Assembly (NCBI GenBank): GCA_036365515.1 | Contig: CM070876.1 | Span: 122,021,810 to 122,085,809 of the forward strand | Source: Torymus aiolomorphi | Lineage: Eukaryota > Arthropoda > Insecta > Hymenoptera > Torymidae | Direction of reading: 5' to 3' | Length of the DNA: 64,000 nucleotides | Part shown: piece by piece, positions 45,354-59,500 of the stretch | Layout of the letters: each line of letters starts with the position of its first letter | How positions within the stretch are numbered: position 1 is the stretch's first letter | Notes under the pieces: model-generated | Databases searched by the model: none | Told to the model about the DNA's origin: nothing | Seen by the model: only the letters and a program-made list of their open reading frames with translations | Position numbers and translations under genes: made by a program

Positions 45354-46430
45354 TTATTTCAAGTGCTCGAACTGTTCTCCATTCATTTCTTGACAGTAAC
45401 CTAATCGATGATAGAAAGCACCAACAGCATTTTCAATCATTTCAGTAGGAATGAGAGCTGATTCATCAATGATCCTTTCACGTAATTCATCTAAGTTTAA
45501 GGGTTTTGTTTTGAATACACGATCCTTCAGATAACCCCAATAGAAATAATCTAGAGGCGTTAAATCGGGGGACCTAGCTGGCCATTCAATTGCACCTCTT
45601 CGTCCTATCCATCGATTAATGAATACTGTATCTAAGTATGTGCGAACGTTTCGTGCATAATGAGCTGCTGCACCGTCCTGTTGATACCATGTGTTATTAA
45701 AGTCCTCTCCAGATATTTCTCTTATAGCAGGAACAATTTGATTCCGCAACATAGTTTCATACTTTTCTGCATTTAAATTGCCATCAATAAAAAATGGTCC
45801 TATAATCCTATTATTTAATATTCCAGCCCAGACATTTAATTTTTGTGGATATTGTGACTTGGCTTCTCTTGCCCAATGAGGGTTTTCAACTGCCCAATAT
45901 CTACAGTTATGCCTATTTACGCTTGAGTCAAGTTGAAATGTAGCTTCATCTGAGAAGACTATATTTGATGGAAAATTTGGATTTTGTACGATGCGTGCCA
46001 TCATATCATCACAGAATTCAACGCGACGATCGAAATCATCTTCATTTAACTTGTGTATTAGCGTTACTTTAAATGGATGGAACTTCTCTCTCTTTAGTAT
46101 GTTATGAATAGATGATTTACTTATTTCGTGCACTTGAGCAGCTCTACGAACGGAAGTATGCGGATCTTCGGTGAATGTTAACACAACATCTAAAGATTTC
46201 TCTTCGTTACCTGCTGACATTGGTCTGCCTGATCGAGGTAAATCGCTGATAGTGCCGGTATTTTCAAACCTTCTAACAGTTTTTTGAACTGTTGAAAATG
46301 ATAGTGGAGTTCCACCAACCCTAAATGAAGCATTAAAAATATCTCTTACGGCCCTATAAGATCGCTGCATGTGTCCCCAACCTCTCATCATGAGAATCGT
46401 TATTCTTTCTCTATCAGTGAGTTTGTTCAT
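45354..46430 (-). CDS. DD41D transposase, Tc1/mariner superfamily
   Basis: 358-residue intact ORF. The N-terminal half holds two helix-turn-helix DNA-binding regions (about 1-70, including STVQKTVRRFENTG and a GRP at 68-70; and about 90-115, SVRRAAQVHEISKSSI). The RNase H-like catalytic domain has D161 (VFSDEATF), D252 (YQQDGAAAH) and D294 (RSPDLTPLDYF). Exactly 41 residues separate the last two, so it is a DD41D enzyme, unlike mariner proper (DD34D) or Tc1 (DD34E). It would cut and rejoin the inverted repeats at TA sites. The start codon sits 36 bases into a region that is AT-rich on the coding strand. Length is normal for the group and no lesion is visible. Confidence 0.93.
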   Translation of the reverse strand: MNKLTDRERITILMMRGWGHMQRSYRAVRDIFNASFRVGGTPLSFSTVQKTVRRFENTGTISDLPRSGRPMSAGNEEKSLDVVLTFTEDPHTSVRRAAQVHEISKSSIHNILKREKFHPFKVTLIHKLNEDDFDRRVEFCDDMMARIVQNPNFPSNIVFSDEATFQLDSSVNRHNCRYWAVENPHWAREAKSQYPQKLNVWAGILNNRIIGPFFIDGNLNAEKYETMLRNQIVPAIREISGEDFNNTWYQQDGAAAHYARNVRTYLDTVFINRWIGRRGAIEWPARSPDLTPLDYFYWGYLKDRVFKTKPLNLDELRERIIDESALIPTEMIENAVGAFYHRLGYCQEMNGEQFEHLK

Positions 46431-46635
46431 TTTTATTACTCTTCGTAGTAGACCTTATCCAAAAATACTTTTTGAGTTGAAAATAAAAAGAACTTTTAAT
46501 TTTCAAAAAATATGTTTGAAAGATGACCAACCCTTTTCTGTGGTGGTTATGGAATGAATAATAGTTTATTGTCACTCTAACCATACGAAAAATAACAAGT
46601 AACAATGTTCAATATTTAAACGCTTCAAAAATTTT

Positions 46636-46770
46636 ACAATGAATCAGCTCTCATTCCTACTGAAATGATCAAAAATACTGTTGGTGTTTTCGATCATCGA
46701 TTAGGTTACTATCAAAAAGTGGATGGAAAATAATTCGAGCACTTGAAATAAGATGTTAGACTGTTTAAAA
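46636..46770 (+). pseudogene. Inverted relic of the transposase 3' end
   Basis: Plus-strand sequence homologous to the last 45 or so transposase codons (ESALIPTEMI region) and the bases just beyond the stop, but diverged by about 10% and with changes such as an early TAA in 'ggaaaataattcgag'. It continues inward from the right inverted repeat, so the element's symmetry once included the gene end. Confidence 0.8.
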
Positions 46771-46775
46771 AAATT

Positions 46776-47372
46776 AAAAAGTTTACACAAGATCAGACCG
46801 TCATTAAGTTTAAATGACCTTCAAATGAACGTCAAGGTCCTTCTTGAACTATGTTCTGAGTACATGTTTGGACGTAAAGTTTCACACTCTTTCCGATTCC
46901 GCTAAAAAAATAGGGGTTACCATTTAAAAAAATGAGGTTGACCTCGAAATAACCTCAAAAATGAGGCTCAAAATGAGGTTCAAGGTTGAATCAGAGGTCA
47001 CCTTCAAGTCTTCGTTCGAACTTACCAAACCTTACCTTTGTTTGTTTTGTTTTACCACTGAACTCGCGAAATTTTTAAGAAATCATACTTTGACCTCAAT
47101 TTGACCTCTCGGGGCAACCTCAACCTCATACCTTAATACATATCCGGACGTAAAATTTTCCGCTCTTTCAGATTCCGCTATAAAAAATAGGGGTTACCAT
47201 TTAAAAAAATGAGGTTGACCTTGAAATAACCTCAAAAATGAGGTCCAAGGTCGAATCCAAGGTCACCATTGGATTCCTCGTAAAAAATTACTACAAAGGC
47301 GACCTTAACATTTTCCAATAGTAATTCAGCTGAGAAATTATTTGGGTGTTTCCAGACTTTTTGGACACGCTG
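46776..47372 (-). repeat. Right terminal inverted repeat
   Basis: Reverse complement of 44382-44975, ending GGACACGCTG before TA. Confidence 0.9.
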
Positions 47373-47374
47373 TA

Positions 47375-47590
47375 GATGCTATCACTGTCAAGAAATAGGG
47401 CATATTTCGAGAAATTGTAGGCAGAATCGTAAAAACCAGCCCCGCAGGGATAAATATTATTTCGATTTTTATAAACAAACTGGGCATTCTGCAGAGAGAT
47501 GTTTTAGGAAAAACGGTAAGCAAAGAGGACAGCCTTTCACTCTGTTCCAATCGCTTGCGTCACATGGACACGGTGGTTTTACAATGAAAG
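47375..47590 (+). pseudogene. Gag-type zinc-knuckle relic
   Basis: An open plus-strand frame begins at the transposon edge with a canonical CCHC knuckle (CYHCQEIGHISRNC). About 20 residues later comes a second one in which both N-terminal cysteines are lost (YFDFYKQTGHSAERC). Two spaced knuckles are typical of retroelement Gag nucleocapsid. The frame runs on into the satellite at about 47590 and stops there. The N-terminal part is missing; the region left of the transposon is 121-bp satellite. Relation to the ten-knuckle ORF at 38033 is possible, but I see no specific resemblance. Confidence 0.65.
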
Positions 47591-50500
47591 CAGTGGTCAC
47601 TATAAATATTCCATTATATTATAAATAAGATTATAAATAAGATAATTAAGATTGAAGAACACCTAACATTTCCGCCTTGTACCATAAACACAAATACCTG
47701 TACAAAATTGGAACCTCCTTCTCGCAACCACACGTGTGCTGCATATTCTACATAAATGGCAAATCGGTAGATGCGATATAAAATCATGGTCAGATTCCAT
47801 ACCTTGGATATTAATTGGAATTAATTACCTACACGAGATAACAATTTTTTAACAAGGTTCATTTGGTTTTCAACTAATTTACAAAACATTCTAAACAAGA
47901 ATATATACTTAATCCGAATATTTTCTAATTAATTCTCACGGGCGTGTACAATTATGTTAGAAGGTTATTTCTACTGTCAGTGAAAAGGACACCGCACTTT
48001 CACCACCACACTGATCGTGTTCACTGTAGTTTAAATTCGTTGTAGATAAATATGATACATATTCGTATTCAATACAATTGTCCAATAATTAATTCACTTA
48101 CGTACATGGAATAAATTAATGTTATACATTTAGAATATTGTAATATTGTAATATTCCGAACATTCAGGTTTTAGAGTTGTTGATTAATCGTCTTTGCTCA
48201 TCGGCTGCATAATTGTGTGATATTAATTTAGTGAATAGAATATCACAATGAATGAAGTGGTCACTATAAATATTCCATTATATTATAAATATCTTTGAGA
48301 TTGAAGATCGCGTAACATTTCCGCTTTTGGCACCTCCTTCTCGTAACCATATATGTGCTGCATATTCTACATAAATGGCAAGTCGGTAGAAGCGATATAA
48401 AGTCATGGTCAAATTCCATACCTTGGACATTAATTGGAATTAATTACCTACACTAGATAACAATTTTTTACTAGGTTTATTTGGTTTTCAACTAATTTAG
48501 GAACATTCTAACAAAGAATTATACCTAGTCCGAATATTTTCTAATTAATTCTCACGGACGTGTACAATTATGTTAGGTGGTTATTTCCACTGTCAGTGAG
48601 AAAGACACCGCCTTTTCGCAAACACACTCATGGTGCATACTGTAGTTTAAATTGGTTGTTGATGAATATGAAACCTATATGTATTCAATAAAATTGTCCA
48701 TTAATTAATTCACTTACGTATATGGAATAAATTAATGTTATTCAGTTAGAATACTATATTAGAATACTATATTCCGAACATTCCGTTTTTAGTGTTGTTG
48801 AATAATCGTCATTGCCCATTGGTAGCATAATTGTGTTATATTCATTTAGTGGATGGAATATTACAATGAAAGAGGTGGTCACTACAAATATTCCATTATA
48901 TTCTAAATATGTTTAAGATTGAAGATCACCTATCATTTCCGCTTTGTAGCATACACACAAGTACCTGTACAAAATTGGCACGTCCTTCTCGAAACCATAT
49001 TTGTGCTGCATCTTTTACATAAATGGCAAGTCGGTAGACGCGATATAAAGTCATGGTCAAATTCCATGTCCATACATTGGACATTAATTGGAATTAATTA
49101 CCTACCCTAGATAACAATTTGTTACAAGGTTTATTTGGTTTCCAACTTTAGGAACATTATACTCAAGAATATATTCCAACTGCGCATATTTTCTAATTAA
49201 TTGTCTCGGTCGTATACAATTCTGTTAGGAGGTTATTTCTACTGTCAGTGAAGAGGACACCGCCTTTTCGCGACGACACTGATCGTGCGTATTGTAGTTT
49301 AAATTGGTTGTTGATGAATATGGTACCTATTTGTATTTAATAAAATTGTACACAAATTAATTCACTTACGTATATGGAATAAATTAATGTTATTCAGTTA
49401 GAATACTGTAATATATTCCGAACATTCAGTTCGTAGAGTTGTTGAATAATCGTCTTTGCCCATTGGTAGCATAATTTTGTGATATTAATTTAGTGCATAG
49501 AATATTACAATGAACGAAGTGGTCACGATAAATATTCCATTATATTATAAATATCTTTAAGATTGAAGATCACATAACATTACCACTTTTGGCGCCTCCT
49601 TCTCGCAACCATACGTGAGCTGCATATTCTACATAAATGGCAAGTCGGAAGATGCGATATAAAGTCGTGGTCATATTCCATACCTTGGCAATAAGTTGGA
49701 ATTAATTACCTACACTAGATAACAATTTTTTAATTAGGTTAATTTGGTTTTCAACTAATTTACAAAACATTCTAAACAAGAATATATACTTAATCCGAAT
49801 ATTTTCTAATTAATTCTCACGGGCGTGTACAATTATGTTAGAAGGTTATTTCTACTGTCAGTGAAAAGGACACCGCACTTTCACCACCACACTGATCGTG
49901 TTCACTGTAGTTTAAATTCGTTGTAGATAAATATGATACCTATTCGTATTCAATACAGTTGTCCAATAATTAATTCACTTACGTACATGGAATAAATTAA
50001 TGTTATTCAGTTGGAATACTGCAATATATTCTGAACATTCAGGTTTTAGATTTGTTGATTAATCGTCTTTGTTCATCGGTTGCATAATTGTGTGATATTA
50101 ATTTGGTGGATAGAATATTACAATGAACGAAGTGGTCACTATAAATATTCCATTATATTATAAATATCTTTAAGATTGAAGATCACGTAACATTTCCGCT
50201 TTTGGCACCTCCTTCTCGCAACCCTATGTCTGCTGCATATTCTACAAAAAACGGTAAGTCGGTAGAAGCGATATAAAGTCATTGCCAAATTTCATTCCTT
50301 GGAAATTCATTAGAATTAATTGACTACACTAGATAACAATTTTTTAACTAGGTTTATTTGGTTTCCAACTAAGTTAGGAACATTCTACTCAAGAATATAT
50401 ACCTTCCGCAAATATTTTCTAATTAATTCTCTCGGTCGTGTACACTTATGTAAGGGGCTTATTTCCACCGTCAGTAAAAACGGCACCGCCTATTCGCGAC

Positions 50501-53500
50501 CAGAAAGATCGTGCATATTGTAGTTTATATTGTCTGTAGATAAATATGATACCTATTTGTATTCAATGAAATTGACCTGTAATTACTGCACTTTCGTACA
50601 TGGAATCAATTAATGTCATACAGTAATATATTCCGAACAATCAGTGTTTAGAGTTGTTGAATAACCGTCTTTGCCCATTGGTAGCATTATTGCGTGATAT
50701 TAATTTAGTGGATGGAATATTACAATGAAAGAAGTGGTCACTATAAATATTCCATTATACTATAAATATCTATAAGATTGAAGATCACCTAACATTACCA
50801 CTTTTGGCACCTCCTTCTCGCAACCATATGTGTGCTGCATATTCCACATACATGGCTAGTAGGTAGAAGCGATATAAAGTCATGGTCAAATTCCATACAT
50901 TGGCCATTAATTGGAATTAATTACCTACTCCAGATAACCATTTTTTAACAAGTTCTGATAACAAGGTTATCAACTAATTTAGGAACATTCTAAGCCAGAA
51001 TATATAAATAATGCGAATATTTTCAAATTAATTCTCACGGACATGTACAATTATGTGAGGAGGTTATTTCCACTGTCAGTGAAAAGTATACCGCCTTTTA
51101 GCGACCACACTGATCGTGCACACTGTAGTTTAAATTCGTTGTTGATGAATATGATACCTATTCGTATGGAATAAAATTGTCCAATAATTAATTCACTTAC
51201 GTACATGGAATAAATTAATGTTATACAGTTAGAATACTGTAATATATTCCTAACATTCAGATTTTAGAGTTGTTAAATAATGGTCTTTGCCCATTGAATG
51301 CATAATTGTGTGATATTAATTTAGTGGATAGAATATTACAATCAACGAAGTGGTCACTATAAATATTCCATTATATTATAAATATCTTTAAGATTGAAGA
51401 TCACCTAACCTTTCCGCTTTGTAGCATCCACACAAGTACCTGTACAAAATTGGCACTACCTTCTCGCAAACATATATGTGCTGCACAATCAACATAAATG
51501 GCAAGTCGGTAAACGCGATATAAAGTCATGGTCAAATTCCATGTCCATACATTGGACATTAATTGGAATTAATTACCTACCCTAGATAACAATTTGTTAC
51601 AAGGTTTATTTGGTTTCCAACTTTAGGAACATTATACTCAAGAATATATTCCAACTGCGCATATTTTCTAATTAATTGTCTCGGTCGTATACAATTCTGT
51701 TAGGAGGTTATTTCTACTGTCAGTGAAGAGGACACCGCCTTTTCGCGACGACACTGATCGTGCGTATTGTAGTTTAAATTGGTTGTTGATGAATATGGTA
51801 CCTATTTGTATTTAATAAAATTGTACACAAATTAATTCACTTACGTATATGGAATAAATTAATGTTATTCAGTTAGAATACTGTAATATATTCCGAACAT
51901 TCAGTTCGTAGAGTTGTTGAATAATCGTCTTTGCCCATTGGTAGCATAATTTTGTGATATTAATTTAGTGCATAGAATATTACAATGAACGAAGTGGTCA
52001 CGATAAATATTCCATTATATTATAAATATCTTTAAGATTGAAGATCACATAACATTACCACTTTTGGCGCCTCCTTCTCGCAACCATACGTGAGCTGCAT
52101 ATTCTACATAAATGGCAAGTCGGAAGATGCGATATAAAGTCGTGGTCATATTCCATACCTTGGCAATAAGTTGGAATTAATTACCTACACTAGATAACAA
52201 TTTTTTAATTAGGTTAATTTGGTTTTCAACTAATTTACAAAACATTCTAAACAAGAATATATACTTAATCCGAATATTTTCTAATTAATTCTCACGGGCG
52301 TGTACAATTATGTTAGAAGGTTATTTCTACTGTCAGTGAAAAGGACACCGCACTTTCACCACCACACTGATCGTGTTCACTGTAGTTTAAATTCGTTGTA
52401 GATAAATATGATACCTATTCGTATTCAATACAGTTGTCCAATAATTAATTCACTTACGTACATGGAATAAATTAATGTTATTCAGTTGGAATACTGCAAT
52501 ATATTCTGAACATTCAGGTTTTAGATTTGTTGATTAATCGTCTTTGTTCATCGGTTGCATAATTGTGTGATATTAATTTGGTGGATAGAATATTACAATG
52601 AACGAAGTGGTCACTATAAATATTCCATTATATTATAAATATCTTTAAGATTGAAGATCACGTAACATTTCCGCTTTTGGCACCTCCTTCTCGCAACCCT
52701 ATGTCTGCTGCATATTCTACAAAAAACGGTAAGTCGGTAGAAGCGATATAAAGTCATTGCCAAATTTCATTCCTTGGAAATTCATTAGAATTAATTGACT
52801 ACACTAGATAACAATTTTTTAACTAGGTTTATTTGGTTTCCAACTAAGTTAGGAACATTCTACTCAAGAATATATACCTTCCGCAAATATTTTCTAATTA
52901 ATTCTCTCGGTCGTGTACACTTATGTAAGGGGCTTATTTCCACCGTCAGTAAAAACGGCACCGCCTATTCGCGACCAGAAAGATCGTGCATATTGTAGTT
53001 TATATTGTCTGTAGATAAATATGATACCTATTTGTATTCAATGAAATTGACCTGTAATTACTGCACTTTCGTACATGGAATCAATTAATGTCATACAGTA
53101 ATATATTCCGAACAATCAGTGTTTAGAGTTGTTGAATAACCGTCTTTGCCCATTGGTAGCATTATTGCGTGATATTAATTTAGTGGATGGAATATTACAA
53201 TGAAAGAAGTGGTCACTATAAATATTCCATTATACTATAAATATCTATAAGATTGAAGATCACCTAACATTACCACTTTTGGCACCTCCTTCTCGCAACC
53301 ATATGTGTGCTGCATATTCCACATACATGGCTAGTAGGTAGAAGCGATATAAAGTCATGGTCAAATTCCATACATTGGCCATTAATTGGAATTAATTACC
53401 TACTCCAGATAACCATTTTTTAACAAGTTCTGATAACAAGGTTATCAACTAATTTAGGAACATTCTAAGCCAGAATATATAAATAATGCGAATATTTTCA

Positions 53501-56500
53501 AATTAATTCTCACGGACATGTACAATTATGTGAGGAGGTTATTTCCACTGTCAGTGAAAAGTATACCGCCTTTTAGCGACCACACTGATCGTGCACACTG
53601 TAGTTTAAATTCGTTGTTGATGAATATGATACCTATTCGTATGGAATAAAATTGTCCAATAATTAATTCACTTACGTACATGGAATAAATTAATGTTATA
53701 CAGTTAGAATACTGTAATATATTCCTAACATTCAGATTTTAGAGTTGTTAAATAATGGTCTTTGCCCATTGAATGCATAATTGTGTGATATTAATTTAGT
53801 GGATAGAATATTACAATCAACGAAGTGGTCACTATAAATATTCCATTATATTATAAATATCTTTAAGATTGAAGATCACCTAACCTTTCCGCTTTGTAGC
53901 ATCCACACAAGTACCTGTACAAAATTGGCACTACCTTCTCGCAAACATATATGTGCTGCACAATCAACATAAATGGCAAGTCGAAAGACGCGATATAAAG
54001 TCATGGTCAAATTCCATACCTTGGCCATTAATTGGAATTAATTACCTACACTAGATAACAATATTTTAATTAGGTTAATTTGGTTTTCAACTAATTTACA
54101 AAACATTCTAAACAAGAATATATACTTAATCCGAATATTTTCTAATTAATTCTCACGGGCGTGTACAATTATGTTAGAAGCTTATTTCTACTGTCAGTGA
54201 AAAGGACACCGCACTTTCGCCACCACACTGATCGTGTTCACTGTAGTTTGAATTCGTTGTAGATAAATATGATACCTATTCGTATTCAATACAGTTGTCC
54301 AATAATTAATTCACTTACGTACATTGAATAAATTAATGTTATTGAGTTGGAATACTGCAATATATTCTGTACATTCAGGTTTTAGAGTTGTTGATTAATC
54401 GTCTTTGTTCATCGGTTGCATAATTGTGTGATATTAATTTGGTGGATAGAATATTACAATGAACGAAGTGGTCACTATAAATATTCCATTATATTATAAA
54501 TATCTTTAAGATTGAAGATCACGTAACATTTCCGCTTTTGGCACCTCCTTCTCGCAACCCTATGTGTGCTGCATATTGTACATAAACTGCATGTCGGTAG
54601 AAGCGATATCAAGTCATGGTCAATTTCCATACCTTGGAAATTAATTGGAATTAATTACCTACACTAGATAACAATTTTTTAACTAGATTTATTTGGTTTT
54701 CAACTAATTTAGGAACATTCTACTGAAGAATATATACCTTCGGCGAATATTTTCTAATTAATTCTGTCGGTCGTGGACACTTATGTCAGGTGCTTATTTC
54801 CACCGTCAGTAAAAACGGCACAGCCTTTTCGCGACCACACTGATCGTGCATATTGCAGTTTAAATTGGTTGTATGTGAATATGATACCTATTAGTATTGA
54901 ATAAAATTGTCCATTAATGAATTCACTTACGTATATGGAATAAATTAATGTTATACAGTTAGAATACTGTAATATATTCCGAACATTCAGTTCTTAGAGT
55001 TGTTGAAAAATCGTCTTTGCCCATTGGTTGCATAATTGTGTGATATTAATTTAGTGCATAGAATATTACAATGAACGAAGTGGTCACTATAAATATTCTA
55101 TTATATTATAAATATCTTTAAGATTGAAGATCACATAACATAACCACTTTTGGCACCTCCTCCTCGCAACCATACGTGCGCTGCATATTCTACATAAATG
55201 TCAAGTCGTTAGATGCGATATATAGTCGTGTTCATATTCCATACCTTGGTCATTAATTGGAATTAATTGCCTACTCCAAAAAAACCATTTTTTAACAAGG
55301 TTGATCTTGTTATCAACTAATTTAGGAACATTCTAAGCCAGAATATATAAATAATGCGAATATTTCCAAATTAATTCTCACGGACATGTACAATTATGTG
55401 AGGAGGTTATTTCCACTGTCAGTGAAAAGTACACCGCTTTTTAGCGACCACACTGATCGTGCACACAGTAGTTTAAATTCGTTGTAGATGAATATGATAC
55501 CTATCTGTATGGAATAAAATTGTCCAATAATTAATTCACTTACGTACATGGAATAAATTAATGTTATACAGTTAGAATACTGTAATATATTCCGAACATT
55601 CAGGTTTTAGAGTTGTTAAATAATCGTCTTTGCCCATTGGTTCCCTAATTGTTTGATATTAATTTAGTGCATAGAATATTACAATGAACTAAATGGTCAC
55701 TATAAATATTCCATTCTATTATAAATATCTTTAAGATTGAAGTTCACCTAACATTACCACTTTTGTCACCTCCTTCTCGCAACCACACGTATGCTGCATA
55801 TTCTACATAAATAGCAAGTCAATAGATGCGATATAAAGTCGTGGTCATATTCCATACCTTGACAATAAGATGGAATTAATTACCTACACTAGATAACAAT
55901 TTTTTAATTAGGTTAATTTGGTTTTCAACTAATTGACAAAACATTCTAACCAAGAATATATACTTAATCCGAATATTTTCTAATTAATTCTCACGGGCGT
56001 GTACAATTATGTGAGGAGGTCAGACTGTCAGTGCAAAGGACACCGCCTTTTCGCGACCACAATGATCGTGCATATTGTAGTTTAAATTTGTTGTACATAA
56101 ATATGGTACCTATTCGTACTCAATATATTTGTCCATTAATTAATTCACTTACGTAGATTGAATAAATTGTTATTATTCAGTGACAATACCATAAAATATT
56201 CGGAACTTTCTGTTTTTAGTGTTGTTGAATAATCGTATCTGAACATTGGTTCCATAATTGTGTAATATTGAAATGGTGGATAGAACTGACAATGCTAAAA
56301 AAGTTATTTATTTAATTCATTATATTAACCATATCGTTACCATTCAGGAACACCTAAAATTGCCGCTTCCTAACATCAACCTGTAGAAGATTGGCATCTC
56401 CTTTTCACGACCTTATATGTGCTGCATGACCTACCATAAATGTGGAGTCGGTAGACGCTATTTCAAGTCGAGATCAAATTCCTTATCTTCAACGTTAATT

Positions 56501-59500
56501 GTTATTCTTTACTTATACTAGAAAACCATTTATCATCACAATTTATTTTGTTTTCAACTAATTAAGGAAAATTCTACTCAAAAATAAATACCTAATTCGA
56601 ATATTTTCTAATTAATATTCTCGGGTGAGTACACTTATATCAGGATCTTATTTTCACCGTCAGTAAAAACGACACCGCCTTTTTGCGACCACACTGATCG
56701 TGCATATTGTAGTTTATATTGCTTGTAGTTAAATATGTTACCAATTTGTATTCAATAAAATTGTCCATTAATTAATTCACTTACGTACATGGAATAAATT
56801 AATGTTATACAGTTAGAATACTGTAATATATTCCGAACATTCAGGTTTTAGAGTTGGTGATTAATCGTCTTTGTTCATCGGTTGCATAATTGTGTGATAT
56901 TAATTTAGTGGATAGAATATTACAATCAAAGAAGTGGTCACTATAAATATTCCATTATATTATAAATATCTTTAAGATTGAAGATCACCTAACATTTCCG
57001 CTTATGGCACCTCTTTCCCGCAACCATATGTGTGCTGCATATTCCACATACATGGCATATCGGTAGATGCGATCTAAAGTCGTGGCCATATTCCATACCT
57101 TGGCCATGAATTGGAATTAATTATCTACTCCAGATACCATTTTTTAACAAGGTTGATTTGGTTTTCAACTAATTTAGGAACATTCTAAGCCAGAATATAT
57201 ACCTAATGCACATATGTTCAAATTAATTCTCATGAACATGTACAATTATGTGAGGAGGTTATTTCCACTGTCAGTGAAAAGGACACCGGCTTTTCGCGAC
57301 CACACTGACCGTGCATATTATAGTTTAAATTGGTTGTTCATGAATATGATACCTATTTGTATTCAATAAAGTTGTCCATTAATTAATTCACTTACGTAAA
57401 TGGAATAAATTAATCTTTTCAGTTAGAATACTGCAATATATACCGAATATTCAGTTTCTAGAGTTGTTGAATACTCGTCTTTGCCCATTGGTAGCATAAT
57501 TGTGTGATATTAATTTGGTGGATAGAATATTACAATGAACGAAGTGGTCACTATAAATATTCCATTATATTATAAATATCTATAAGATTGCAGATACGTA
57601 ACATTTCCGCTTTTGGCCCCTCACTCTCGCAACTCTAGGTGTACTGCATATTCTACATAAATGGCAAGTCAATAGATGCGATATAAAGTCGTGGTCATAT
57701 TCCATACCTTGGCGATTAATTGGAATTAATTACCTACTCTAAGTAACCATTTTTTAAAAAGGTTGATTTGGTTTTCAACTAATTTAGGAACATTCTAAGC
57801 CAGATTATATACCTAGTGCGAATATTTTCTAATTAATTCTCACGGACATGTACAATTATGTGAGGAGGTTATTTCCACTATCAGTGAAAAGGACACCGCC
57901 TATTCACGACCACACTGATCGTGCACACTGTAGTTTAAATTCGTTGTAGATGAATATGATACCACGTCGTAGTCAATAAAATTGTCCAATCATTAATTCA
58001 CTTAAGTACATGGAATAAATTAATGTTGTTCAGTTGGAATACTGCAATATATTCCGAACATTCAGGTTTTAGAGTTGTTGATTAATCGTCTTTGCTCATC
58101 GGTTGCATAATTGTGTGATATTAATTTAGTGGATAGAATATCACAATGAACGAAGTGGTCACTATAAATATTCCATTATATTATAAATATCTTTAAGATT
58201 GAAGATCACGTAATATTTCCGCTTTTGGCCCCTCCTTCTCGCAACCCTATGTGTGCTGCATATTCTACAAAAAACGGTAAGTCGGTAGAAGCGATATAAA
58301 GTCATTGTCAAATTTCATACCTTGGAAATTAATTGGAATTAATTACCTACACTAGATAACAATTTTTTAATTATGTTTATTTGGTTTTCAACTAAGTTAG
58401 GAACATTCTACTCAAGAATATATACCTTCCGCGAATATTTTCTAATTAATTCTCTCGGTCGTGTACACTTAGGTAAGGGGCTTATTTCCACCGTCAGTAA
58501 AAACGGCACCGCCTTTTCGCGATCAGAAAGATCGTGCATATTGTAGTTTATATTGTCTGTAGATAAATATGATACCTATTTGTATTCAATGAAATTGACC
58601 TGTAATTACTGCACTTACGTTCATGGAATCAATTAATGTCATACAGTAATATATTCCGAACATTCAGTTCTTAGAGATGTTGAAAAATCGTCTTTGCCCA
58701 TTGCTTGCATAATTGTGTGATATTAATTTAGAGCATAGCATATTACAATGAACGAAGTGGTCACGATAAATATTCCATTATATTATAAATATCTTTGAGA
58801 TTGAAGATCACATAACATAACCACTTTTGGCATCTCCTCCTCGCAACCATACGTGCGCTGCATATTCTACATAAATGTCAAGTCGGTAGATGCGATATAA
58901 AGTCGTGGTCATATTCCATACCTTGGCCATTAATTGGAATTAATTACCTACTCCACATAACCATTTTTCAACAAGGTTGATCTGGTTTTCATCTAATTTA
59001 CGAACATTCTAAGCCAGAATACATAAATAATGCGAATATTTTCAAATTAATTCTCACGGACATGTACAATTATGTGAGGAGGTTATTTCCACTGTTAGCG
59101 AAAAGGACACCGCCTCTTCGCGACCACACTGATCGTGCACACTGTAGTTTAAATTCGTTGTAGTTGAATATGATACCTATTCGTATTCAATAAAATTGTC
59201 CAATAATTAATTCACTTACGTACATGGAATAAATTAATGTTATCGAGTTGGAATACTGTAATATATTCCGAACATTCAGGCTTTAGAGTTGTTGATTAAT
59301 CGTCTTCGCTCATCGGTTGCATAATTGTGTGATATTAATTTTTTAACTAGGTTTATTTGGTTTTCAACTAATTTAGGAACATTCTACTCAATAATATATA
59401 CCTTACGCGAATATTTTCTAATTAATTCTCTCAATCGTGTACACTTATGTAAGGGGCTTATTTCCACCGTCAGTGAATACGGCACCGCCTTTTCGCGACC

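Larger units (their letters stand above)
44382..47372 (-). mobile_element. Tc1/mariner-superfamily DD41D transposon, complete, long inverted repeats
   Basis: 2991 bases from CAGCGTGTCC to its reverse complement, flanked by TA on both sides (44380-44381, 47373-47374), the classic target duplication of the superfamily. Terminal inverted repeats of about 595 bases (44382-44975; 46776-47372) are almost identical. The transposase on the minus strand is uninterrupted, so the copy looks intact. Each inverted repeat contains two related internal direct repeats about 260 bases apart ('gaggttatttcaaggtcaac' region), which could be transposase-binding sites. Confidence 0.93.

Noticed and set aside
50320..52998. 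Two identical 67-codon ORFs in the satellite
   Set aside because: Their identity follows from the 2475-bp duplication; the equivalent frame is altered in other monomers.
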